A stretch of DNA of 64,000 bases from Fodinicola feengrottensis (GTDB lineage: Bacteria; Actinomycetota; Actinomycetes; Mycobacteriales; HKI-0501), in contig NZ_WOTO01000037.1 in the NCBI RefSeq assembly GCF_010993775.1, positions 1 through 64,000 of the forward strand, written 5' to 3'. The notes beneath the pieces are model-generated. The model was not told where the DNA came from, did not search any database, and saw only the letters and a program-made list of their open reading frames with translations. Of this stretch, positions 9,557 through 17,819 are shown piece after piece (positions within the stretch are counted from its first letter, which is position 1; every line of letters starts with the position of its first letter). The position numbers were made by a program, and so were the translations under genes.

Positions 9557-10567
9557 ACCAACGCCTCACAGAAGTTCTCCACGCCGTCTTCGCCCAAATA
9601 ACGGGGAAAGCAGACGCAGCTGCCCTCTGGTGGCGCCCACTGGAACAGGTCGGGGAAGTCGGCGAAGAAAGCGTCGAACAGCGGCAGGTTCGCTCGTACG
9701 ATGGCGTCGTTGCGGGCCAGGATTTTCTTGCGGGCTTTCAAGGCGATCCGGGCCAGCACCTCGCTGGGCGCCGAGTTGCAGATCGTGGTGTAGTGCTTGG
9801 CGCGCTCCAGCCGGGACCGGACTTCGCTGTCCTGACAGGCTATCCAGCCGATCCGCAGGCCCGGCAGTCCCAGTGACTTGGACATCACGTTCAACGACAG
9901 GGCCGTGCTGGAGATGTCCGCGGCCTGCGGCAGCGTACCAGCCGGATCGCGTTCCAGGCCGCGGTGCACCTCATCGCTGAAGAGCCAGATATCGCGTTCG
10001 GCGCGCAGACCTGTGCGATGCGCTGGAAGTCGGCCGCGTCGATGACCTTTCCGGTGGGATTGTTGGGAAAGTTCACCGACACCACCTGGGTGTTCGGCCG
10101 GATCGCGGCGATCAGTGCGTCCACGTCCAGCGCCCAGTTCGCGGTCGGGTCGAGAGCCACTCCGGTCACCGCGCACAGCGACAGTGGGGGACGGTCTCGG
10201 CCGACTGGTAGTTGGGCGTGATCACGATCGCGTGATCTTGCGGACCCAACAATGTCTGCATAGCCAGATAAAGGCCCTCTTCGGCGCCGGAGAAACAAAT
10301 AATCTGGTCCGCGTCCACATTTTCGTACGTCTGCGCGATGGCCTCCCGCAGCGCCGGATCGCCGAAAGTCTCGGTATAGCCCAATTCCAGCGTGTCCCAG
10401 GCCCGCCGATCGTGGTCGTCGGCCATTGCCAGCAGCTCGGCCATCGGCATCGACTCGGCATCGGAGGCGGTCAGGTGGTAGCGGGCAGTGAACTCCCACC
10501 GGGAAAAATGCTTCTCCACCTTGAAATCCGGCAGGAAAGCGCGCGCGGTGGTGGTCCGGCTCGTCAT
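9406..10567 (-). CDS. PLP-dependent class I/II aminotransferase, two frameshifts
   Basis: Three frames join to one protein of about 385 residues. The N-terminus has RYHLTASDAESMPMAELL and LELGYTETFGDPALREAIA; the middle has NFPNNPTGKVID; then WLFSDEVHRGLERDP and the PLP-lysine segment SLNVMSKSLGLPGLRIGW. The C-terminus is APPEGSCVCFPRYLGEDG. Breaks lie near 10180 and 10000. Its start overlaps the stop of the upstream YheO/DauR-like regulator by four bases, so the two are translationally coupled. Coupling to a DauR-like regulator suggests amino-acid breakdown, but this is inference only. Confidence 0.82.
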
Positions 10568-11184
10568 CGGGTTGCCCTCACATCGGTTAGGTAGTTGTAA
10601 AGACTGGAGCGGGAAATTCTCAAGGCGCCGGCCACCAGCGGGGCAGCGCCGCGGATCTTGAAGATTCCGGCGGCGTCGAGCTCGTCGATGATGGCCATTC
10701 GCTGCCCAGTGGTCAGCGTGTCCACCGAGCGACCGTATTCGCGTACGTACGAGCCGACCGTGTCGTTGATCTTCTCTCGCCAGTCGTCCACGAACAGTGG
10801 CTCCGGTCGCGGTTCCGCCGGCGCAGCGAAGGCGGCCAGCAGTGCCGCCGCCTGCTCCAACGGGCCGCGGTCGAGGTTAACGCACAGCACCGTCTCCGGG
10901 TGGCCGTCGGCGCCTGGGATGACCGCGCTGACCGATGAAAGCTGTCGGCCGTCCGGCAGGTGCTTCGGGTAGGGGCCGTAGACGCCGCTCGTCGCCGCCG
11001 GCAGGCCGTCCAGCTCGTTGAGCAGGGATTCGTCGCCCCGCTGGCGGCCTGACATCGGGTTCCAGATGCCCACCACGCGGTCGGTCCGGACGTCGTGCAG
11101 AAGCACCTCGGCATGCGGTGCGAGCAGCCGTGCGATGGCGGCGCAGATCGGCGACCACTGAGGGAGAGGTGGCACTTCCAGCAT
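10564..11184 (-). CDS. YheO/DauR-like PAS-HTH regulator
   Basis: A complete 206-residue protein. The N-terminal half (ICAAIARLLAPHAEVLLHDV, VVGIWNPMSGRQRGDESLL) matches the YheO-like PAS domain. The C-terminal half (YGRSVDTLTTGQRMAIIDEL, GIFKIRGAAPLVAGALRIS, RSSLYNYL) is the DauR-type helix-turn-helix. Members of this family control amino-acid catabolic genes such as D-arginine use. No Shine-Dalgarno is visible. A TATAGT box lies six bases before the ATG, suggesting a leaderless mRNA, and a palindrome overlaps this promoter, suggesting autoregulation. The downstream coupled gene is an aminotransferase. Confidence 0.85.
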   Translation of the reverse strand: MLEVPPLPQWSPICAAIARLLAPHAEVLLHDVRTDRVVGIWNPMSGRQRGDESLLNELDGLPAATSGVYGPYPKHLPDGRQLSSVSAVIPGADGHPETVLCVNLDRGPLEQAAALLAAFAAPAEPRPEPLFVDDWREKINDTVGSYVREYGRSVDTLTTGQRMAIIDELDAAGIFKIRGAAPLVAGALRISRSSLYNYLTDVRATR

Positions 11185-11195
11185 GCATGGACTAT

Positions 11196-11220
11196 ATGTC
11201 CAAGCTGGACATTCTGTCCA
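11196..11220. promoter_or_regulatory. Operator overlapping the DauR-like promoter
   Basis: ATGTCCA-AGC-TGGACAT (11196-11212) is a perfect 7+3+7 palindrome, followed by a third half site TGTCCA at 11215-11220. On the minus strand TATAGT (11196-11191) lies six bases before the regulator's ATG at 11184, so the palindrome overlaps the core promoter. A leaderless transcript and autoregulation are inferred. Confidence 0.65.
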
Positions 11221-11314
11221 ACAGGTTCATGCTTGACTGGCACCGGTTCGCTGGTGCTATGGTTCATTACATGAGTAACGAACCAATGGAGCTTGACGGC
11301 GATGGGGGCTGACC

Positions 11315-11691
11315 GTGGACACGCCCTCGTTCGACGACCGCGCCCCGATCTACCAGCAGATCGCGGACCGGATCAAGAACGACATCCTCAGCGGCGCCCT
11401 GGCCGGGGGTGAGCAGGTGATGTCGACCAATCAGTACGCCTCGTTCTACCGGATCAATCCGGCCACCGCGGCCAAGGGCTTTCACCTCCTGATCGAGGAG
11501 GGATTCTTCTGCACAAGCGACGGGGAATTGGCATGTTTGTGAGCGACAAGGCCCAAGAGACGCTGCGAGACGAACGGCGCCGCCGGTTTTTCGCCGAGGT
11601 GCTGGATCCGATGCTGGCCGAGGCGCGGGTCATCGGGATTCCGCTGGCGGACATCGTGAGTCGCATCCAGGGTGGGGGAGGGGCGCGATGA
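11315..11691 (+). CDS. YtrA-type short GntR regulator, one frameshift
   Basis: Starts at a GTG (DTPSFDDRAPIYQQIADRI). It carries a GntR winged helix (QVMSTNQYASFYRINPATAA, KGFHLLIEEG) followed, after a break near 11510-11530, by MFVSDKAQETLRDERRRRFF and a short helical tail. Corrected length is about 125 residues, the size of the YtrA subfamily, which controls adjacent ABC transporter genes. The stop overlaps the ATG of the ABC ATPase (ATGA), so the operon is translationally coupled. Confidence 0.82.
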
Positions 11692-12574
11692 GTTTCGACA
11701 TCGAGATCGACAACCTGCGAGTCGCGTACGGCCGGTCGACGGCGATCGACGGCATGAGTTGCCGGCTCGAGGGCGGCAAGATCTACGGCCTGCTCGGCCG
11801 CAACGGCGCCGGCAAGACCAGCTTGTTAGCGGTGCTTTCGGCTTTCCGGCAGGCATCTTCGGGCACCGTACGGGTGGACGGCGAGGATCCGTTCGAGAAT
11901 GCCCGGCTGATGCGGGAGATCTGCTTTGTCCGGGAAGGCAACGACGGCACCGAGTTGTTGCGCATCAAGGATCTCCTCGGCCTCGGAGCCAGCCTGCGAC
12001 CGAACGGGACCAGGCGTACGCGGAAAAGCTTGTCCAGCGTTTCGAGTTGCCGCTGGGAAAACGGGTGAACCAGCTTTCGCTGGGCAAACGGTCCGCGGCA
12101 CGGGTCACCATCGCGCTGGCCAGTCGGTGCCCGCTGACGATCTTCGACGAGGCGTATCTCGGGATGGACGCGCCGTCCCGCTACGGGTTCTATGAAGAAG
12201 TTTTGAACGACTACCTGGAATATCCGCGTACGGTGATTCTGTCGACGCACCTGATCGAGGAGTTCGGGTCGCTGTTCGAGCAGGTGCTGATCATGGACCG
12301 CGGTCAACTCCTGGTGCAGGAGGAGACCGATCAGCTGCGCGAGCGTGGCACCGCGATTACCGGACCGGTCGAGGTGGTGGACCGGTTCGTGGGCGGGATG
12401 CCGGTGCTGAGCGAACAAACCCTCGGTCGTACGAAGTCGGCGACCGTCAACCAAACGCTCAGCGCCGAGCGGCGACGGGACGCGCGAGCCGCCGGACTGG
12501 ACCTCGGGCCAGTGGCACTGCAGGACCTTTTCATTCATCTCACCGAGCCCAAGGACCGGGAGAAGCGGTCATGA
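11688..12574 (+). CDS. ABC transporter ATP-binding protein, one frameshift
   Basis: The Walker A is GRNGAGKTS. The signature region reads NQLSLGKRSAARVTIALAS, a departure from the LSGGQ consensus, as seen in YtrB-like ATPases. Walker B is LTIFDEAYLGMD and the switch histidine is in ILSTHLIEE. The two halves are in different frames and join near 12010 (...LGLGASLRPN to DQAYAEKLVQRF). It lies between the GntR gene and a permease with four-base overlaps at both ends. The gene set resembles ytrAB-type envelope-stress or peptide-resistance exporters; the cargo is unknown. Confidence 0.85.
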
Positions 12575-13314
12575 GCAACAAAGTTGGCCATCCGGTGCCG
12601 ATCGTCGCGCGGACGATGTGGCAGAGCCTGAGTCGTTACCTGCTGATGATGCTGCTGATCTTCGTGGTGATTTACGTGGTGATAGCGGTCATCATCGCGG
12701 CGACTGGCAAGGTCACCACCAGTACTGTGGAGATAGCTGGGGCGGGCGGGCCAAAATATGTGTTGTTCAGCTATGGCCTGATCATGCTGGTGACTCTGAT
12801 GCCGGTCTACGCCGCTTTTGGCGTCACCCGACGGCATTTTATGACGGCCACGGTGGTTTTCGGGACGGCTGTCAGCCTGATGGCGGCGGTGATCCTGGTG
12901 GTGGCCTACGTGGTTGAGCGGACCGTTTATCAGGCCAGCGGGGTGCTGGCGGGCATGCCGTCCTACCCGCTACGGACGTGGGCCGACCTGGTGCCACTGC
13001 TCGTGCAGATCTGGTTGGTTTTCCTCGCTCACCTGGTCTCCGCGTGGCTGATCGCGCTCGGATACTGGCGGACCGGCCCGACGTGGGGAACCTTGTTGCT
13101 GCCGCTGGCGGTGATTCCGGCGATCGCGACCGAGGCGGTTTTCGGAGCCAAATGGATCGGGACCGGAGTGGACGCGCTGCTCCGGGTCAGCCCCGCGCCG
13201 TGGCCATGGGCCACCGTCATCTCGGTGGCCCTCTGCGCCGCCGGCATTGCTGTCGCATACGCGGCGATCCGTACGGTGCCGATCGGCGTGGCGCAGCGCA
13301 TCGTCAAGTTCTAG
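12571..13314 (+). CDS. ABC transporter permease
   Basis: A complete 247-residue protein with about six hydrophobic segments, including LLMMLLIFVVIYVVIAVIIA near the N-terminus and ATVISVALCAAGIAVAYAAI near the C-terminus. It has no recognised extracellular domain. The start overlaps the ATPase stop by four bases (ATGA). It is the membrane partner of the preceding ATPase in a GntR-controlled operon. The transported molecule cannot be inferred from sequence. Confidence 0.82.
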   Translation: MSNKVGHPVPIVARTMWQSLSRYLLMMLLIFVVIYVVIAVIIAATGKVTTSTVEIAGAGGPKYVLFSYGLIMLVTLMPVYAAFGVTRRHFMTATVVFGTAVSLMAAVILVVAYVVERTVYQASGVLAGMPSYPLRTWADLVPLLVQIWLVFLAHLVSAWLIALGYWRTGPTWGTLLLPLAVIPAIATEAVFGAKWIGTGVDALLRVSPAPWPWATVISVALCAAGIAVAYAAIRTVPIGVAQRIVKF

Positions 13315-13383
13315 TTCTTTCGCTCCCACCAAGGGTGGCAGCGCGAAGCATGCCCAAAAACTCAGACCAGAAAGGAAAAGACC

Positions 13384-14542
13384 ATGTCACACGCAGTCGA
13401 ACTGCCGTCGGTCGGCCGGGCCGAGCCCGGCCGCGGCGCCGGCAGCACCCGCACGGCTGTTCTTCCTGGACCGCATCCGGGTTGCCCTGACCATCCTGGT
13501 CGTCATCCATCACTGTGCGGTCACCTATTCCGATGTTCCGCTGTGGTATTACCACCTGGCCGGGCGACCGGGATCCGGCGTACCGCTGGATCTGTTGCTG
13601 CTGGTCAACCAGGCCTTCTTCATGGGGATGTTCTTCCTCATCTCGGGTTTTTTCGTACCGGGTTCGTACGAACGCAAAGGCCCGAAGGCATTCCTTCGAG
13701 ACCGATTGCTGCGCCTGGGCGCCCCATTGGTCGCGTTCTATTTTGTGCTCAGCCCGATCGCGACAATCGCCGGTGGCCTCGCCGCGCGCCAGTCGTTGGG
13801 CGGTTCTTGGTGGGAGGTCTACCTCAACACCATCGGAGCGGGTCCGCTGTGGTTTGCCGAGGCGCTGATCGCCTTTACTGCTGGCTACGCAATCTGGCGG
13901 CAGGTGTCCAAGAACTCGGCCGTACGTACCGAAAAGACGACTGAACCACTGACCTACGCCAAAGTCGGCCTCTTCGTAGTAGTGCTGGGCGTCGTGACAT
14001 AGGGTGGCGGATTTTCCTGCCACAGGGCACCTGGGTGCCGGTGATCGACTTCCCGTCCGCGGCGTTTCTCCCGCAGTATGTGGGCCTTTTCGTGGTGGGC
14101 CTGCTGGCCAGCCGACGCGGTTGGCTCACCACCCCGCGCCGCGGCATGGGGCGGATCGGCGGGGTGGCGGCGCTGATCGGCATGGTCGTCTATCTGGCGA
14201 TGCTGATCGGTGGTCACGGCTCCGGTGGCCCGAGCGTGCAGGCCTTCGTCGCCGCACTTGCCGAGGCGGTCTACTGCGTCGGGATCTGCCTGGCCCTGTT
14301 GAGTCTTTTCCGTCGTACGGCTCGCAAAGAAGGTGCCTTCGGGCGCTACCTGTCGCAGCACGCGTTCACCGTCTATGTCATTCACGCACCGCTGGTGGTG
14401 GGCGTGACGATCGCGATGCACGCACTCGTACCGACCGACTTGGCCCTGGTCAACTTCGCGTTGGCCGCGGTGATCGCCGTGCCGCTCAGCTTCGCGCTGG
14501 TACCCAGTCCGCAAGCTTCCGTTCGCTCGCGAGGTTCTCTGA
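13384..14542 (+). CDS. Acyltransferase-3 family membrane protein, several frameshifts
   Basis: The core reads LFFLDRIRVALTILVVIHHC, then NQAFFMGMFFLISGFFVPGS, YERKGPKAFLRDRLLRLGAP and GPLWFAEALI, hallmarks of the acyltransferase-3 (OafA/YrhL-like) multi-pass family. The later part (FPSAAFLPQYVGLFVVGLLA, LSQHAFTVYVIHAPLVVG) is in another frame. Breaks are inferred near 13440, 13998 and 14500. In the third frame the C-terminus reads RKLPFAREVL before a TGA at 14540-14542, a typical end for the family. It follows the ABC permease by 69 bases and may belong to the same envelope-related operon. Confidence 0.78.
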
Positions 14543-14566
14543 CAGGGATTGTTTTCGGCCAGGGGC

Positions 14567-14872
14567 TCACAGATGAACGCACGGGTTGACGGCGGCGTTG
14601 GCGATCCAGCCGCTCACACTGTTCGCCAGATCGACGCCCTTGGTGAACTCCCTGGTGGACACCCCGGCCAGCACCCAAGGGTCACCGGCGCGGGCCTGAC
14701 CCGCGGGATTGCTGCCGCTGTCCGCATCCGGATAGATCGGGGTGGTGAACTGCACGGTGCAGCTGGGGACCAGAGGGGCCTGGGCAGTGGCCGCGAAAGC
14801 AGTGGCCGGAAGAGCCAACGTCGCGGCAACCAGGGCGCCGCCGATCACAACGGAAAAGGTTTTGATTCGCAT
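14567..14872 (-). CDS. Small secreted protein of unknown function
   Basis: Start at the ATG at 14872 gives 101 residues: MRIKTFSVVIGGALVAATLA then LPATAFAATA, a clear signal peptide, and a short mature domain with two cysteines (VPSC, NPCVHL) and AGDPWVLAGVSTREFTKGVD. No family recognised. The GGAGGT adjacent to the ATG is one arm of a perfect hairpin (14873-14889), so spacing is unusual and translation may be limited. It converges on the acyltransferase gene. Confidence 0.65.
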   Translation of the reverse strand: MRIKTFSVVIGGALVAATLALPATAFAATAQAPLVPSCTVQFTTPIYPDADSGSNPAGQARAGDPWVLAGVSTREFTKGVDLANSVSGWIANAAVNPCVHL

Positions 14873-14889
14873 ACCTCCACTGTGGAGGT
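14873..14889 (-). promoter_or_regulatory. Hairpin covering the ribosome-binding region of the small secreted gene
   Basis: ACCTCCAC-T-GTGGAGGT on plus is a perfect 8+1+8 palindrome immediately upstream of the ATG at 14872. In the minus-strand mRNA the GGAGGT nearest the ATG would be paired with an upstream ACCTCC. It could hide the ribosome site or act as an operator; the sequence does not decide between these. Confidence 0.5.
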
Positions 14890-14972
14890 TCCGGACGGAT
14901 TCGACCAGTCTTTCTACGGTGTTCGAATAGGTACGCCAAAACACCGAGTATTTCCGCTAGCCGGAACGAGTT

Positions 14973-15061
14973 GTTGTTGATCTTGTTTAGTTGGCCCGTA
15001 CGAAACGGGCGTTTCGGGTATGTGTCCGTTTTGGGTGGGCCAACTAAGCAAGATCAACAAC
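14973..15061. repeat. Long intergenic inverted repeat (25-bp arms)
   Basis: Arms at 14973-14997 and 15037-15061 pair over 25 bases with one mismatch, around a 39-base loop that itself contains CGAAAC-GGGC-GTTTCG. It lies downstream of the StyA-like gene and upstream of the small secreted gene, both on minus. It can act as a transcription terminator or be a small repeat element. Confidence 0.65.
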
Positions 15062-15124
15062 TTCGGTGACGGTGAGTTCGGCGGATTTTCGGTCCCCGCT
15101 CGAGAGAAGAGCGGGGCGTCATTA

Positions 15125-16367
15125 TCAGGGTGCCAGCGAAGCGAGATAGGCCTGGGCGGCGTCTGGGCTCATGAACCAGTGCTGGAAATCGGTCGGGTCG
15201 GAGAACCCGTTGCCGAGCCGGCGGGCGATCCGCGGATCCTGCGAGGCGGCACCGAGAAGTTGTTGCACGTGTTCGGGCAGCGGCTGCAGAAAGGCGTTGG
15301 TCCAGGCCGTCGAATACTGGGCCGTCTCCTGCCAGAACCGCTCGAACGTCTGCTCCATCCACGCACGGTCGAATGGCGCGTCACCGTGGTTGAGAATGGC
15401 GTGCAGATAAGCCTGCGCGCATTTCGCCGCGTTGTTGCTGCCCTGGCCGGTGATCGGGTCGTTGGCGATCACCACGTCCGCGGCGCCCAGCACCAGCCCC
15501 GCCGGACGGCAGCTCGCCGACCGGGTGGCGCACGGTCGGGACGAACCGGCCGGACAGCGTCGCACGGGCGTCGGTCAACTCGACGTTGGCGCATCTTTCG
15601 TAGACCCACGGCACATACTGGCGGATCAGCTCGAGCGTACGCTTGAGATGATCCGGCGGATCCAGCCGCTCCTGCCACAGATCCAGCGGCCCAGCTGGCA
15701 CGGCTTCCCAGAACAAGATGTCGCATGGGCCGGAGAGGGTCAGTGCCGGAATGACAAACAGCTCACCAAAACCCGGAATGGCGTTGAACCCGACATTGGT
15801 GCGCGGCAGCAGTGGATCCGGGGCCAGGCCGTGCACATACGCGACCGCCAACCCGCGTTGTGGTGTGGTGTAAGGAGAACGGGACGCATTGCGGTCAAAG
15901 AGTCCGCCCAGCTCGCCCCGGCCGGCGGCCACGATGGTGAGGTCATAGCGGCCCAGGGCCGCAAGACCGTCCAGGTCGGAGGTCGTCACCCCCTGGTAAA
16001 TGATGACGGTCCCGCCGCGCTGCTCGACCAGTTCCAGCCAGCCGGACATCTTCACCCGCTGGTCGGTGCTTTCGGCGTGCTGGTCCACCGGCGCGATGAT
16101 GTCCAGCGCTTTTTCGCCTGGAGGAGCCGAAAGAGCCACATGGAGGGCTTCGATATGCGGCACCCGGTCTTCCCAGATGTTGAGCCCGTAGTCACGTTCG
16201 GACTGCAGTGCCAACCCGAACATGCCTTGGGTGCTGGTCGGCCAGCCGTCCCGGATCTCCTCCGGCGTACGGGCGGACATCACGGTCACGTCGTAGCCCT
16301 CGGCGAGCAGGCTCAGGGCCAGCTGTAACCCACACTGCCCGGCCCCGACGATCAGCACTCTGCGCAT
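15125..16367 (-). CDS. StyA/indole-type FAD-dependent monooxygenase, one frameshift
   Basis: The N-terminal FAD motif is RVLIVGAGQCGLQLALSLL, followed by MFGLALQSERDYGLNIWED, YDLTIVAAGRGELGGLF and FNAIPGFGELFVIPAL. This order is typical of the styrene/indole monooxygenase oxygenase component. After FVPTVRHPVGELPSG the frame changes near 15505 and continues with VLGAADVVIANDPITGQGSN (the GD/ND-P FAD ribityl-binding motif) and ends DAAQAYLASLAP. Corrected length is about 413 residues. These enzymes need FADH2 from a reductase (StyB); none is adjacent. The substrate is unknown. Confidence 0.82.
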
Positions 16368-16402
16368 CGGTTCTGCCCTTTCCTTGGGGAAAAAAAACTA
16401 CC

Positions 16403-17377
16403 CTACCGGCCGGCCGGTACGCCCGCGCCGTCGTTCCGCAGGTTGAGGGTGTGAGTGACCACTTCCATCAACGCCTGGGCCGAAGATCGCCGATGGCGGG
16501 CGTCGTCGACGGTGATCATCGGCACCTCCGGTTTGAGGGCGAGCGCCTCCCGTACGGCGTCGAGGTCGTGCCAGAGTTGGCCGTCGAACAGGTTGACCCC
16601 CACCACGAAGGGAAGGTCCGAGTCGTTCTCGAAGTAGTTGACGGCCGGAAAGGAAACCTCGAGATTGCGGGTATCCACCAGCACCAGGGCTCCGATCGCC
16701 CCGCGACACAGGTCATCCCACAAAAACCAGAACCGGGGTTGGCCGGGCGTACCGAAAAGATAGAGGACCAGGTCCCGGTCGATGCTGATGCGGCCGAAGT
16801 CCATCGCCACCGTGGTGGTGGTTTTCTGGCTGCCCGACTCCAGCGCGTCGACGCGTTTTCCGGCCTGTGTCATCCACGCTTCGGTGTTGACTGGCGGAAT
16901 TTCGCTGACCGAGCCGACCAGGGTGGTCTTTCCGACGCCGAAACCGCCGGCCACCACGATCTTCGCCGAGATGGCCTGGGATGTCGGCACCTGCGTCGGT
17001 TCGTCAGAGTGTGCGGCGAGGCCATTGCGGATTCTCTCCAGGGTCAGGCTGGGAATGACGTTGTCGCGGTCCGAATGCGCGGTCGAGTGCACCGCCACCA
17101 GGTGGTTCGCGGCGAGGTCGCCGATCAGCACCCGCGTCACGCCGAGCGCGATCTTCGAATGCGCGGACAGTTCGGCCACCGACATCGTCCGGCCGGCCAA
17201 CTCGTACAAAGCGCGGGACTCCGGCAGCAGCGACGCCGCGACCTGCGGGTCGTAATGCGGCACGGACACCAGCGTCTCCACCAGCAGCCGCTGTTTCGTG
17301 CGGGTCCGTCCCGCGGTCAGCACGTACGGCCGCACCCACGGGTTCGGCATCATTTTCGCTCCCTCGCTGCTAACCAT
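16403..17377 (-). CDS. DUF742 - Ras-like GTPase fusion (CvnC-CvnD)
   Basis: Residues about 10-125 are DUF742 (VRPYVLTAGRTRTKQRLLVE, LYELAGRTMSVAELSAHSKI, VTRVLIGDLAANHLVAVHST). Residues about 138-320 are the conservon GTPase: P-loop GGFGVGKTTLVGSVSE, switch KTTTTVAMDFGRI, LYLFGTPGQPRFWFLWDDL and VVGVNLFDG. In most conservons these are two proteins with overlapping genes; here they read as one uninterrupted frame through a linker (AAHSDEPTQVPTSQAISA). The fusion may be real or caused by a lost stop in a noisy region. It overlaps the roadblock gene upstream. Confidence 0.85.
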   Translation of the reverse strand: MVSSEGAKMMPNPWVRPYVLTAGRTRTKQRLLVETLVSVPHYDPQVAASLLPESRALYELAGRTMSVAELSAHSKIALGVTRVLIGDLAANHLVAVHSTAHSDRDNVIPSLTLERIRNGLAAHSDEPTQVPTSQAISAKIVVAGGFGVGKTTLVGSVSEIPPVNTEAWMTQAGKRVDALESGSQKTTTTVAMDFGRISIDRDLVLYLFGTPGQPRFWFLWDDLCRGAIGALVLVDTRNLEVSFPAVNYFENDSDLPFVVGVNLFDGQLWHDLDAVREALALKPEVPMITVDDARHRRSSAQALMEVVTHTLNLRNDGAGVPAGR

Positions 17378-17819
17378 GGGTTCCCTGGCCGGTCGACATC
17401 CGCCGCAGGTCGTCCCGCAGCTGAGGGGTCAGTACGTGACCGACGCTGTCCACCAGTTGGGTCATCTGGAAGGCCACCACGCTCAGGTTGGCGCCCTCCT
17501 CGGTCAGCAGCACCGCGAGGCCCGCGAGGGTGGAGATGTTCATGAAGAGGAAATGCCCGGCCGGAAACTTCAGCATGATCTGGTCACAGTTGTGCTGCCC
17601 GATCAGCGTCGCGATGTTGTTGCCCAGGCTGAGCATTCCGCTGGTCATGGCGGACAGCGGATCCGCCACATCGCGCGACATCCGGCCGGCCGCGATCAGC
17701 GGCAGGCCGTCTGAGGACACCAGCAGCGCGTGCGAGACCCCTGCGGTCGAACTGGCGAAATTGGTCAGTAGCCAGGCGAACTCGCGCGGGTTACGGGGGC
17801 GTGGCCCGACCGTTGTCAC
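17370..17819 (-). CDS. Roadblock/LC7 domain protein (CvnB)
   Basis: A complete 149-residue protein: FAWLLTNFASSTAGVSHALL, VSSDGLPLIAAGRMSRDVAD, MTSGMLSLGNNIA and MLKFPAGHFLFMNISTLAG. This is the bacterial roadblock fold that partners small GTPases. It lies between the kinase-like gene and the DUF742-GTPase gene with overlaps at both ends, the conserved conservon order. It probably regulates the GTPase as a non-enzymatic scaffold or GAP-like subunit. Confidence 0.88.
   Translation of the reverse strand: MTTVGPRPRNPREFAWLLTNFASSTAGVSHALLVSSDGLPLIAAGRMSRDVADPLSAMTSGMLSLGNNIATLIGQHNCDQIMLKFPAGHFLFMNISTLAGLAVLLTEEGANLSVVAFQMTQLVDSVGHVLTPQLRDDLRRMSTGQGTHG

Noticed and set aside
12535..14514. Minus-strand frames opposite the permease and acyltransferase genes
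   Set aside because: They are rich in His/Gln/Arg/Pro and mirror the coding frames, typical of high-GC shadows.
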